A stretch of DNA of 64,000 bases, taken from positions 4,609,501 through 4,673,500 of the forward strand of contig NZ_CP012670.1 in assembly GCF_004135735.1 (NCBI RefSeq). The letters run 5' to 3'. Source of the stretch: Sorangium cellulosum (GTDB lineage: Bacteria > Myxococcota_A > Polyangia > Polyangiales > Polyangiaceae). The stretch's first letter is position 1, and each line of letters begins with the position of its first letter. The notes beneath the pieces are model-generated. The model was not told the origin of the DNA and did no database searches. It saw nothing but the letters and a program-made list of their open reading frames with translations. The position numbers and the translations under genes were made by a program. Below, one piece after another: positions 11,332 through 19,111 of this stretch.

Positions 11332-12741
11332 ATGACTGCGGGGGAGCGACAGACGACCGCGGAATCTGGTGAACGCTCGCTCTCCGCGGAGGAGGCGGAC
11401 CGGATCGCGGCGTCGATCCGACCGTCGTGGGAGGCGTTCGACGAGCTCTCGGGCGCCGGTGCCGGGGCAGGCCGCGGCGCCTCGGGCGCGGAGGACAGGG
11501 GCGCCGCAGCGGACCGGGCCGCAGCACACGGCGCACCGCGCGTCGAAGCTCCGGCCGAGGGGCGTCCCCCCGCGGCGCAGGCCGCACCCGCGGCGCAGGC
11601 CGCACCCGCGGCGCAGGCCGCACCCGCGGCGCAGGCCGCACCCGCGGCGCAGGCCGCACCCGCGGCGCAGGCCGCACCCGCGGCGCAGGCCGCAGCGCGC
11701 GTGCGCGAGGCCCCCCCGGCCGGCGCGGCAGGCGCTTCCGACACCGTGATCGACGGCGTCCCGACCATCGCCGTCGGCGACGAGCCGTCGGGCGCTCCGG
11801 CGCGCGAGGCCGCGGCGCGCGGTCCGGAAGGAGCCGCCGCGGGTGGAGAGCAGGGCAACCTGCATCCATCCCGGCCGACCCCGGACGCCCGAGAGACCGG
11901 CGGCGCCGCGAACGGAGGCAGCGCGAACGCAGACGCCGCGAACGCAGGCGACGCGAACGCAGGCGCCGCGAACGCGGCCGGGGGTGACCCGGAGAAGCGG
12001 GGCCAAGACTCCGCTCCCGCGGGCAAAACCCGCGTCGGGCTGGGTGAAACGGACGGCGAGCCCGGCGCGCGCGCCGCCGAGGTGCCGGCGCGGGCGCTCC
12101 CAGCGCCAGCGCCGCCTCCGGCCGATGAGCCGCCCTCGGCGCGGCCCCGGCACACGCGCTCTCGCGCTGCGCAGGCCCCGGCGTCGAGCTCCGACGCCGC
12201 GCCCGCGTCCGCTGTCCGAACGGAAGATCACGATCCGATCGAGCTCCCCGTCTCCAGGCCGAACAAGGCCGTGCTGCAGCTCGGCATCGCGGTCGTGGGC
12301 GCGGCCTTCCTGTTCTTCGTCGTCCGCGCCGTCGTCGCGCCACATCGCGACGACGCCGGCGCCGATCCCGCTCCCACCTCGGTTCCATCAGCGGCAGCGT
12401 TGCCGACCGCGAGCCCTGCCGCGGCGCCGGCGCAGCCGGCCTCCACGACGGCGGAAGACGCCGCGTCGGCAGCAGCGCCGGCGCCGAGCGCCTCGGCGAC
12501 AGCAGCGTCGGCGCCGAGCGCCTCGGCGCTGGCGAGCACGCCGGCACCGACCGAGGCGCCACCGCCTGCCGCGACGGCATCGACCAGCACCAAGAAGACA
12601 GCGACGCCCAGCGTGCCCGCGCCTGAGCCGAGGCCGACGGCCACCGCCAAGAAGCCGGCGCCCCCGACGCCGACGCGGCGCGGGACCGGCTCGACCGGAG
12701 TCAACAAGAGCGGCGGCATCATCCGCGATGCGCCTTTCTGA
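11332..12741 (+). CDS. Ala/Pro-rich single-pass membrane protein with AAQAAP repeats
   Basis: 469 aa, no recognised enzymatic domain. The N-terminal 45 residues look folded (LSAEEADRIAASIRPSW). A low-complexity region follows, with seven AAQAAP hexapeptides (about 80-121), more Ala/Asn/Asp-rich repeats (ANAGDANAGAANA), then one transmembrane helix at about 320-340 (QLGIAVVGAAFLFFVVRAVV) and an Ala/Pro/Thr-rich tail ending in STGVNKSGGIIRDAPF. The conserved-looking tail after a low-complexity linker is a pattern seen in several myxobacterial proteins next to kinases. The DNA repeat makes it prone to length variation. Function unknown. ATG at 11332. Confidence 0.7.
   Translation: MTAGERQTTAESGERSLSAEEADRIAASIRPSWEAFDELSGAGAGAGRGASGAEDRGAAADRAAAHGAPRVEAPAEGRPPAAQAAPAAQAAPAAQAAPAAQAAPAAQAAPAAQAAPAAQAAARVREAPPAGAAGASDTVIDGVPTIAVGDEPSGAPAREAAARGPEGAAAGGEQGNLHPSRPTPDARETGGAANGGSANADAANAGDANAGAANAAGGDPEKRGQDSAPAGKTRVGLGETDGEPGARAAEVPARALPAPAPPPADEPPSARPRHTRSRAAQAPASSSDAAPASAVRTEDHDPIELPVSRPNKAVLQLGIAVVGAAFLFFVVRAVVAPHRDDAGADPAPTSVPSAAALPTASPAAAPAQPASTTAEDAASAAAPAPSASATAASAPSASALASTPAPTEAPPPAATASTSTKKTATPSVPAPEPRPTATAKKPAPPTPTRRGTGSTGVNKSGGIIRDAPF
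11569..11694 (+). repeat. Coding tandem repeat, 7 x 18 bp
   Basis: Seven copies of cccgcggcgcaggccgca run head to tail without a gap and are identical at the DNA level. They encode (AAQAAP) in the Ala/Pro-rich membrane protein. Identity at synonymous sites indicates recent expansion or ongoing homogenisation. Confidence 0.95.
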
Positions 12742-12831
12742 AGCGCACCCGCTTCGCATCTCGGCGGCGAGGCGTGCTGCGGCCGTTGCCTTCCGCGGAC
12801 GCCGACGAGGCGAAGCCCGACCTGAGGAGCC

Positions 12832-14226
12832 ATGAAAATACGCGCCTGCGCCCCTGTCCTCCTGCTCTCGTTCGTTGCGCCCGGCCTGCTCACCGAGGCC
12901 GGCTTCTCCTCCCTGCTCCTCGCAGCGCCGCTGAGCTTCGCCCAGTCCGCCCCGCCGTCCGATCCCGTCACGGAGGTCGCGCGCCAGCGTTATGAGGATG
13001 GCGTCAAGGCGTATGACGCCGGTCGCTTCGAGGACGCGCGCACCGCCTTTCTCCAGGTTTACGCGCTCAAGCGGCATCCGGCCGTGCTGCTCAACCTCGG
13101 ACAGAGCGAGCTCCGCTCCAATCACCTGGAGGACGCCGGCAACCACCTCCAGCAGTTCCTGCGCGAGTACACCGCCGCGACGCCGGATCAGCGCGCCGCC
13201 GCGGAGAGGTCGCTCGCCGAGGTGAAGCGGAGGACGGGCTTCCTCATCGTGATCGCCGACGCGAACGGCGCGGACATCAGCGTGGATGGCACCCTCGTCG
13301 GCAAGGCGCCGCTGCTCGATCCGGTGTTCGTGAAGCCGGGCAACCACACCCTGTACGCGACCTACCAGGACCGGTCGGCGACCACCCAGGTTGACGCGAA
13401 GATCGGCGTGGCCACCTCGGCGACGCTCCTCCTGGGGACGACCGGCGCCCCCCCTGCGCCGGCGGCCTCTGCGCCGGCCACGCCGGGAGCGCCGACCGCG
13501 CCGGGAGCGCCGGCCGGGCCGGGAGCGTCGACCGCGCCGGGAGCGCCGGCCGGGCAGCCGCCCGCCGCGGCCCCCCCCTCGCCGGCGCCGCCTCCGACGA
13601 CCAGCGCCACGCCGCCAGCGCCGGGCGCGTCGCCCGCGGCCCCAGGCGGCGCCTCGCCTGCAACCTCGTCGAGCGCCGGCGGCATCAGCTTCTCGACGAG
13701 CAACGCGATGGGTTCCATGGCGCCGGATCGGACCTCCGGGGCTCGCGAGCCGTTCTTCCACTGGTACACGCGCAAGCCGCTCGCCTGGGCGGGGACGGGC
13801 GTGGCGGGGGTCGGCCTGGTCATGGGGATCGTCGGCTCGGCCATCGCCGCCAACGCGAACGGCAACGCCGAGGACATCGGGCGCACGATCGAGAGCTTCG
13901 TCGCGCAGAACGAGAGCTCGATCCCCGAGAACCGCAGGACGCAGCCCTGCGGCCCACGCGAGGATCCGTCGGGCGATCTTCCCCGCTTCGAGACCGCGTG
14001 TCAGAGCCTCCGAGGCGAGCTCGACACCTACGACGGCGCGCTCCCCTGGGCGATCACGGGCTGGGTCCTCCTCGGCGTCGGCGTCGTCGGCACCGCGACC
14101 TATGCGATGATCGACTGGTACCCCGGGAGGCAGCAGAGCGCCGCAGCCGACGGGCCGCGCATCACCCTGATCGCGCCCTCCGTGACCCCCGGCCAGGCCA
14201 CCCTCAGCATCGCGGGCACCTTCTAG
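12832..14226 (+). CDS. TPR/PEGA-type secreted protein with C-terminal membrane segments
   Basis: 464 aa. A signal peptide (cleavage near LSFAQS) is followed by a short TPR-like helical array (about 48-125: RYEDGVKAYDAGRFEDARTA), a PEGA-like beta domain (about 135-200: ISVDGTLVGKAPL, FVKPGNHTLYA), a Pro/Ala linker with AAPGAPT repeats, and two hydrophobic segments (about 318-340 and 400-425) flanking a region with two cysteines. PEGA domains bind cell-surface components; this arrangement is common in myxobacteria. AGGAG six bases before the ATG supports the start at 12832. It follows the Ala/Pro-rich gene by 90 bp on the same strand. It has the same plan as the gene at 56795-57820. Confidence 0.75.
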   Translation: MKIRACAPVLLLSFVAPGLLTEAGFSSLLLAAPLSFAQSAPPSDPVTEVARQRYEDGVKAYDAGRFEDARTAFLQVYALKRHPAVLLNLGQSELRSNHLEDAGNHLQQFLREYTAATPDQRAAAERSLAEVKRRTGFLIVIADANGADISVDGTLVGKAPLLDPVFVKPGNHTLYATYQDRSATTQVDAKIGVATSATLLLGTTGAPPAPAASAPATPGAPTAPGAPAGPGASTAPGAPAGQPPAAAPPSPAPPPTTSATPPAPGASPAAPGGASPATSSSAGGISFSTSNAMGSMAPDRTSGAREPFFHWYTRKPLAWAGTGVAGVGLVMGIVGSAIAANANGNAEDIGRTIESFVAQNESSIPENRRTQPCGPREDPSGDLPRFETACQSLRGELDTYDGALPWAITGWVLLGVGVVGTATYAMIDWYPGRQQSAAADGPRITLIAPSVTPGQATLSIAGTF

Positions 14227-14297
14227 CTTCTCCGGTCAGAATTTCGCCACGGTCCTGCGCGGTCGCGCGTGGTGGACGGCGGACATGGCCCCGCGAT

Positions 14298-14520
14298 GGC
14301 CAGTCCAGGACGGCGGCGTAGCGCCCGCTGGGCATCGCGATGACGCTCGCCGACGCGGCCGGAATCGCCTTGGTTTCCTCCAGAAGGTCGAGCGCGCCAA
14401 GGCCAGCGTCCGGGGTGGCCGTCCTCGTGAGGTTGGCCGACGTGCTCGGCGTCCGGCCTGGGGCGCTGTTCCGCCCGCGCGAGCTCCCGCCGGAGGAGCG
14501 GGGCCGGCCACGCGAGGCAC
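14298..14520 (+). pseudogene. Decayed XRE-type helix-turn-helix regulator
   Basis: Pieces of one HTH_3 domain appear in successive frames: TLADAAGIA (14343-14369), then LGFLQKVERAKASV in another frame (about 14371-14412), then GVAVLVRLADVLGVRPGAL back in the first frame (about 14415-14471), with a plausible tail RPRELPPEERGRP. Joined, they give a normal XRE domain with the order TLADAAG-GFLQKVER-VLVRLADVLG. Two single-base indels of opposite sense, the second in a GGGG run, and an upstream in-frame TAG break the gene. I infer a pseudogene; a compensated frameshift or sequencing error could also explain it. Confidence 0.5.
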
Positions 14521-14602
14521 GAGCCCGCGAGCACGACAGCAGGGCTCGGCGGGCGCCGACAGCTCCCGGAGCTCCGGAGGATACGATCGCGCCGCCTGGG
14601 AA

Positions 14603-14665
14603 CTGGCGAGCGCCCCTGGCTTGCTGACGAGCGCCCCTGGCTTGCTGGCGAGCGTCCCTGGCCTG
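14603..14665 (+). repeat. Tandem repeat, 3 x 21 bp
   Basis: Three head-to-tail 21-bp units (consensus ctggcgagcgcccctggcttg) with one or two differences between copies. They lie in non-coding DNA next to the decayed regulator and 60 bp before the long inverted repeat. Confidence 0.9.
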
Positions 14666-14725
14666 CTGGTGGAGCGTTCTCGGATGCTGTCCCATCGCGA
14701 CATGGCGCGGGGGAGGAGGGGGTGA

Positions 14726-14974
14726 GCGCCGGTGGAGGGCTGTGCGCGGCGGCGCGCGGGTGGGCGCGATCGAGCACCGACCGAGGTGCCATAAGGTCTC
14801 AGCGGGCTCCACGTCTCCGGCGCGCCTCGTGTGGCGCGCGACGAAACGTCTCAGGAGGCAAGGCCCGAAGGGAGACACGCCGGGCGGTGGTGCATGCGCA
14901 AGCTCCACGCCCCAGCCTTGGCGGATGGCCGAGCGCCCACCCGCGCGCCGCCGCGCACAGCCCTCCTCCGGCGC
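14726..14974. repeat. 42-bp inverted repeat flanking 165 bp (MITE-like)
   Basis: Left arm 14726-14767 and right arm 14933-14974 are reverse complements at 41 of 42 positions; complementarity stops abruptly at both outer ends. The 165-bp interior has no gene. The form fits a small non-autonomous transposable element or an extended palindrome; no convincing target-site duplication was found and no transposase is in the window, so mobility is inference. Confidence 0.75.
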
Positions 14975-15017
14975 GTGCGCACGGGAAAGGGCCCCTGCGC
15001 CGCGCTCATCTCTGCGC

Positions 15018-16448
15018 TCATCTCTCTCGCGCAGCGCGGAGCAGATCGCGCATCGTCGATCGCGGGATCTCCGCGAGGCGGGCGGCGGCGCTGATGTTGC
15101 CGCCCACCTCCTCGAAGGCACGGAGCGCGTCGGCAGGCGTGATCTTCCGGCGGAGCGGGGGCTCACGATCGGCGAGGACGGCCGTGATGTGCTCCGGCAG
15201 CACGCAGCCGCGCGATCGGAGCGCCGCCTGGATGAGCACGTTCCGTAGCTCCCGGACGTTGCCCAGCCAGCGGTGCGCCCGCAGCGCCACGAGCGCCCCG
15301 GGCGACAGCTCGCGCGGGCCGAGCTCGGAGGTCGAAAGCAGGTGCTTGGCCAGCAGCGGGATGTCGTCCGGCCGCTCACGCAGCGCCGGGAGCTGGATGC
15401 GGCACACGGCGAGGCGCTCGTACAGATCCGCGCGGAAGCGGCGCTCGGCGACGAGGGTCTCCAGCGGCTCGCACGTCGCGGCGATGAGCCGCACATTGAC
15501 CTGCGTCGCGCTCTCCGAGCCGAGCGGACGGACCACCCCCTCCTCCACCACGCGCAGCAGCTTCGCCTGCACCTCCAGCGACAGCGACGCGATCTCGTCG
15601 AGGAACAGCGTGCCGTGGTTGGCCTCGATGAACGCGCCCCGCCGGTCGCGGAGCGCGCCGGTGAACGCGCCCCGCCGGTGGCCGAACAGCTCGGACTCGG
15701 CGAGGTCTCGCAGGATGGTGGCGGCGTTCAGGACCACGAAGGGCCGATCGGCCCGCGTGCTCTCCGCGTGGATCGCCCGCGCGACCAGGTCCTTGCCCGT
15801 GCCCGACTCGCCGCGCAGGAGCACGGGGAGCTGCAGCGGCGCCACCCGCCGCACCGCCGCGGCGAGCTGCCGCATCGGCCGCGAGCGCCCGACCAGCAGC
15901 GGCAGCGGCGGCCCTTCCTCGAGCGCGGACACCTTGCGGGCCGCCTCGATCGTGATCGCGGTGCGACCGATCTCGAAGCAGCCGCCGGGGACGAGCATCG
16001 CCTGCCGTACCCGCACGCCGCCGACGCGGACCCCGTTGCGAGAGTCGTGATCCGTCACCTCGATCCAGGCGCCGCGGTGCGCGACACGGCAGTGATGAGC
16101 GCTCACCGCCGCGTCCCGGAGCGGCACGTCCACCCCGGGCGCGCTGCCCAGGAGGAGCTCGGCGCCCGGCACCACGGCGACGCGCGTGGGGGCCCCCGTC
16201 CCCGGGTCGTGCTCGAAGCGGAGCCACACCGTGGCGAGCGCCTCGCGGTCCTCGATGAGCTCGTGCGTGATGTCCCGCGGCGGCAGAGCATCGCCGCCGC
16301 GAGCCGCAGGGCCCGGGCGCTCGCCCCACGCTCCGGCGGAGTCGCCCCGGGAGAGCGCCGCGGCCGGCGCAGAGGCCACCGCGCCGTGAACAGGCGTGAC
16401 GGGGCCCGGATGGCTGTCCTGGTCGGTACAAAGCGAGGTGTCGTCCAT
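15018..16448 (-). CDS. FHA-domain sigma54-dependent transcriptional activator
   Basis: 476 aa. Residues about 60-145 are an FHA phosphothreonine-binding domain (LLLGSAPGVDVPL, SAHHCRV, DSRNGVRVGG). Next is an AAA+ sigma54-activator domain with Walker A GESGTGKD (about 209), the sigma54-contacting loop GAFTGA (about 259-264), Walker B GTLFLDEI, and an arginine-finger region. The C-terminus is a Fis-like HTH (GGNISAAARLAEIPRSTM). Such FHA-activators replace a receiver domain with a sensor of Ser/Thr phosphorylation and are typical of Myxococcota, linking kinases to sigma54 promoters. The ATG at 16448 lacks a strong ribosome site. Target genes are not evident; no -24/-12 box was searched exhaustively. 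Confidence 0.93.
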   Translation of the reverse strand: MDDTSLCTDQDSHPGPVTPVHGAVASAPAAALSRGDSAGAWGERPGPAARGGDALPPRDITHELIEDREALATVWLRFEHDPGTGAPTRVAVVPGAELLLGSAPGVDVPLRDAAVSAHHCRVAHRGAWIEVTDHDSRNGVRVGGVRVRQAMLVPGGCFEIGRTAITIEAARKVSALEEGPPLPLLVGRSRPMRQLAAAVRRVAPLQLPVLLRGESGTGKDLVARAIHAESTRADRPFVVLNAATILRDLAESELFGHRRGAFTGALRDRRGAFIEANHGTLFLDEIASLSLEVQAKLLRVVEEGVVRPLGSESATQVNVRLIAATCEPLETLVAERRFRADLYERLAVCRIQLPALRERPDDIPLLAKHLLSTSELGPRELSPGALVALRAHRWLGNVRELRNVLIQAALRSRGCVLPEHITAVLADREPPLRRKITPADALRAFEEVGGNISAAARLAEIPRSTMRDLLRAARER

Positions 16449-16566
16449 GTCCAGGGGTTCTGTCGTCGCGGCGCGGCGGCAGTTGCGTCGCTCGCCCTCG
16501 AGCTCCTCCGCGCAGCCACGTCGCTCCCCCTTTGCGCTCGGGACCGCGCTGTTCTAGAGGCCGTTC

Positions 16567-17361
16567 GTGGGATCGCGCTCAACAGGACGGACCGCGCTGG
16601 CGCTCGGCGTCGCGGCAGCGGGCTGGGTGCTCTCGACCAACCAGGCCCTCGCCCAGTCGACCGATCGGGAGACGGCATCCGCCGCGGCGGATGCCGCGGA
16701 AGACGAGGAAGAGCTCGGCCCGGAGGCCGGCGCAAAGCGCCCCGCCGCGCCGGACGAGCGGGCCGGACACATCCTCCTCCAGGGGCGGCTCGGCCTGAGC
16801 CAGCCGTTCGGCGACGTCGCCGCCGGGCAGCCAGGCAGCCGCATCCTCTCCGGCGGGCTCGCGTTCGGCGCCCACGCCGGCATCGGCCTCAGCCGCGTGA
16901 CCGTCCTGGAGCTGAGCGGCTCCTACGCCCTGCTCGGCTGCAGCGACTGCACCGCGCGGAGCCTCGATCTGGGCCTCGGGTTCGCCTACCACATCGCCCA
17001 GGGCATCGCGTTCGACCCCTGGATCAGCTACGGCGTGGGCTACCGGCGGCTCTCCTTCTCCTCGGACGGTCCGGCGGCCTTCGACGACGTGTACCACGGG
17101 CTCGACGTCGCCCGTGTCGCGCTCGGCGGCGATTTCTACCCCGTCCCGAGCTTCGGCATCGGCCTGTTCGCCGAGCTCGACGGTGGCACCTATCTCTCGC
17201 GGCCGGACGGGGGCTCTGGCATCACGCCCTACGGCTTCTTCCAGGCCGGCGTGCGCCTCGCCCTGGACCCGGTGCCCCGGGGCACGCGGCGGCCCGCCGC
17301 CACGGCCGGGACGTCCCGACCGATCGCCGTCGGCAGCGCACGGAGACCATGGCGCCGCTAA
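16567..17361 (+). CDS. Outer-membrane beta-barrel-like protein
   Basis: 264 aa. A signal peptide (hydrophobic 9-22, cleavage near ALAQS) and an acidic Glu/Ala segment (about 35-60) precede alternating amphipathic strands rich in Gly and aromatic residues (GLSQPFGDV, LELSGSYALLG, LDLGLGFAYHI, WISYGVGYRR, GIGLFAELDGGTYLS), the look of an 8-10 strand OmpA/OmpW-like barrel. The CSDC pair at about 119-122 may form a disulfide in a loop. The tail after the last strand is basic and disordered. GTG start at 16567. Function unknown, probably an envelope structural or porin-like protein. Confidence 0.72.
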   Translation: MGSRSTGRTALALGVAAAGWVLSTNQALAQSTDRETASAAADAAEDEEELGPEAGAKRPAAPDERAGHILLQGRLGLSQPFGDVAAGQPGSRILSGGLAFGAHAGIGLSRVTVLELSGSYALLGCSDCTARSLDLGLGFAYHIAQGIAFDPWISYGVGYRRLSFSSDGPAAFDDVYHGLDVARVALGGDFYPVPSFGIGLFAELDGGTYLSRPDGGSGITPYGFFQAGVRLALDPVPRGTRRPAATAGTSRPIAVGSARRPWRR

Positions 17362-17414
17362 AGTAGCCGGAATCTGGGCGGTCCGCAGGGGCGCGCAGGT
17401 ATAATCAGCGGCGA

Positions 17415-18656
17415 ATGGGCGAGTTCAGGACGAGCTGCCGCACCCGACCCGTCGCGGCTGCCGTGACCGACGTTGGACGCCAGCGCAAGCACAACGAGGA
17501 CAACGTCCTCGTGAAGTCCGAGCTCGGCCTGTACGTCGTCGCCGACGGCATGGGCGGACACAACGCGGGCAACATCGCCAGCGCGCTTGCGACGAAGTCG
17601 CTCGACAACTTCTTCGAGGCGACCCGGGCCGGCAACCTGCCCGGCCCCGTCCCGGCCGACGAACAGGCGCTCGATCCGGAGGCACGGCGGGTCGTCGCGG
17701 CGATCCGCAAGGCGAACCACGACGTCTTCGTCATCTCGAACACCTACAGCCAGCATCAGGGCATGGGCTCGACGGTGGTCGCCGCGTACGTCTCGCGCGA
17801 CACCGACCAGATCCACGTCGGGCACGTCGGCGACAGCCGCTGCTACCGGATTCGTCACGGCGAGATCGAGCAGCTCACGAAGGATCACTCGCTCATCAAC
17901 GACGCCCTCGCCCTCAAGCCCGACCTCAGCCAGGACGAGCTGGCGAGGCTCCCGAAGAACATCATCACGCGCGCGCTCGGCATGAAGGACGCCGTGAAGG
18001 TCGACATCCGCTCGGAGCGCATCGAGCCCGGCGACGCTTTCCTGCTCTGCTCCGACGGGCTGAGCGGGATGATCTCGGAGCAGCAGATGCTCGACGTCTT
18101 CGAGGGGACCCAGGATCCGCACGAGGCCTGCGAGATGCTCATCGCGCTGGCCAACGAGGCGGGCGGGACCGACAACATCTCGGCGCTGATCATCCGCGTC
18201 CTGCCCGACACGGTGGACGAGCCGCAGCCCGACCCCGTGGAGATCGAGGAACCCCGCCCTCACCCCATCGCCGAGCTCGCGCCGGGCGGCGCGGCGCGGG
18301 CGCCTGCCGCGGTGATCGATCTCGAGCTCGCCGCCTCGTCGGAGGACGAGCGCAGGGCGCCGCAGCAGGTCCACGCGCTCGCGGAGGGCGGCGCGCTGGG
18401 TCAGGCCCAGGGCGCTGCCGCCGCGCTACGCGCCGCCGCCGTTCCGTTCACGGATCGGCGATCCAGGGCAGCCGCCGGGTCCGGCCGTTATGCGGCGGTG
18501 GCGACCGCGACGAGGGCCCCGGCCAAGGAGGGTCCGCCGTCCAGGCCGGCGAAGCGTCCGACCGAGGTGCGGGTCGCGCGCTGCGTGCACTGCAGGCACG
18601 AGCTCTTCATCGGCAACCGGTTCTGCGTGGAGTGCGGCGCCCCCATCAAGCCGTGA
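17415..18656 (+). CDS. PP2C-type Ser/Thr protein phosphatase with C-terminal zinc ribbon
   Basis: 413 aa. The N-terminal 265 residues are a complete PP2C phosphatase: metal-binding NEDN, VADGMGGHNAG, GHVGDSRCYRI, LLCSDGLSG and GGTDNIS. It would remove phosphate from Ser/Thr-kinase targets, which are plentiful in myxobacteria. A disordered Ala/Glu linker follows (about 270-385), then a zinc-ribbon (CVHC and CVEC, about 390-410) of the type found on the ends of many signalling proteins in this group, probably for protein binding. ATG at 17415. It converges with the FKBP gene, only 8 bp separating their stops. Confidence 0.93.
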   Translation: MGEFRTSCRTRPVAAAVTDVGRQRKHNEDNVLVKSELGLYVVADGMGGHNAGNIASALATKSLDNFFEATRAGNLPGPVPADEQALDPEARRVVAAIRKANHDVFVISNTYSQHQGMGSTVVAAYVSRDTDQIHVGHVGDSRCYRIRHGEIEQLTKDHSLINDALALKPDLSQDELARLPKNIITRALGMKDAVKVDIRSERIEPGDAFLLCSDGLSGMISEQQMLDVFEGTQDPHEACEMLIALANEAGGTDNISALIIRVLPDTVDEPQPDPVEIEEPRPHPIAELAPGGAARAPAAVIDLELAASSEDERRAPQQVHALAEGGALGQAQGAAAALRAAAVPFTDRRSRAAAGSGRYAAVATATRAPAKEGPPSRPAKRPTEVRVARCVHCRHELFIGNRFCVECGAPIKP

Positions 18657-18664
18657 GCGGCGCC

Positions 18665-18994
18665 TCACCTGACCGAGAGCAGCTCGACCTCGAACAGGAG
18701 GGTCGAGTTGGGCGGGATCACCGGCGGGAAGCCGCGGGCGCCGTAGCCGAGGTCCGGCGAGATCGTCAGCTTGCGGATGCCGCCGATCTTCATGCCGGCG
18801 ACCCCGAGGTCCCACCCCTTGATCACCTGCCCGGCGCCGAGCTTGAACGAGAAGCCCTGGCCGCGGTCGCGCGAGCTGTCGAACTTGCGGCCGTCCGTCA
18901 GCGTGCCGACATAGTGCACGGTCACGAGCTGGCCGTGCTTCGCCTCGGCGCCCGTGCCCTGCTGAACGTCTTCGATCCCGAGCCCTTCGTGCAT
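18665..18994 (-). CDS. FKBP-type peptidyl-prolyl cis-trans isomerase
   Basis: 109 aa, single FKBP domain of the small cytosolic class. It accelerates isomerisation of Xaa-Pro bonds. Visible signatures: VTVHYVGTLTDGRKFDSS, VIKGWDLGVAGMKIGG and LGYGARGFPPVIPPNSTLLFEVELL, which build the hydrophobic pocket (Tyr, Phe, Asp, Trp, Tyr all present). There is no signal peptide. AAAGGAG lies 7 bases before the ATG at 18994. Confidence 0.95.
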   Translation of the reverse strand: MHEGLGIEDVQQGTGAEAKHGQLVTVHYVGTLTDGRKFDSSRDRGQGFSFKLGAGQVIKGWDLGVAGMKIGGIRKLTISPDLGYGARGFPPVIPPNSTLLFEVELLSVR

Positions 18995-19111
18995 GATTGA
19001 CTCCTTTCGGTGCGATGGGAGGAGCGCTGCGCGGTCGCGTCAAGCCGAAGCGGCGCGCGGCGCCCCGGGCGAGCGGCCACGAGGGCGCGGCCCCTCGGGA
19101 AAAGCCGCGCT

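Larger units (their letters stand above)
14227..15017. other. Gene-poor interval between TPR/PEGA gene and sigma54 activator
   Basis: About 790 bp without an intact gene. It holds the broken XRE domain (14298-14520), three 21-bp tandem repeats (14603-14665) and a 42-bp inverted repeat (14726-14974). The mixture suggests a graveyard of a former insertion or a decayed small operon. Confidence 0.65.

Noticed and set aside
11569..11694. Possible CRISPR array
   Set aside because: The repeats are contiguous with no spacers and lie in frame within a protein-coding gene.
14204..15496. 430-aa minus-strand open frame across the gene-poor interval
   Set aside because: No start signal, no domain, low-complexity Arg/Ser/Pro content, and it overlaps the end of the FHA-sigma54 gene in another frame.
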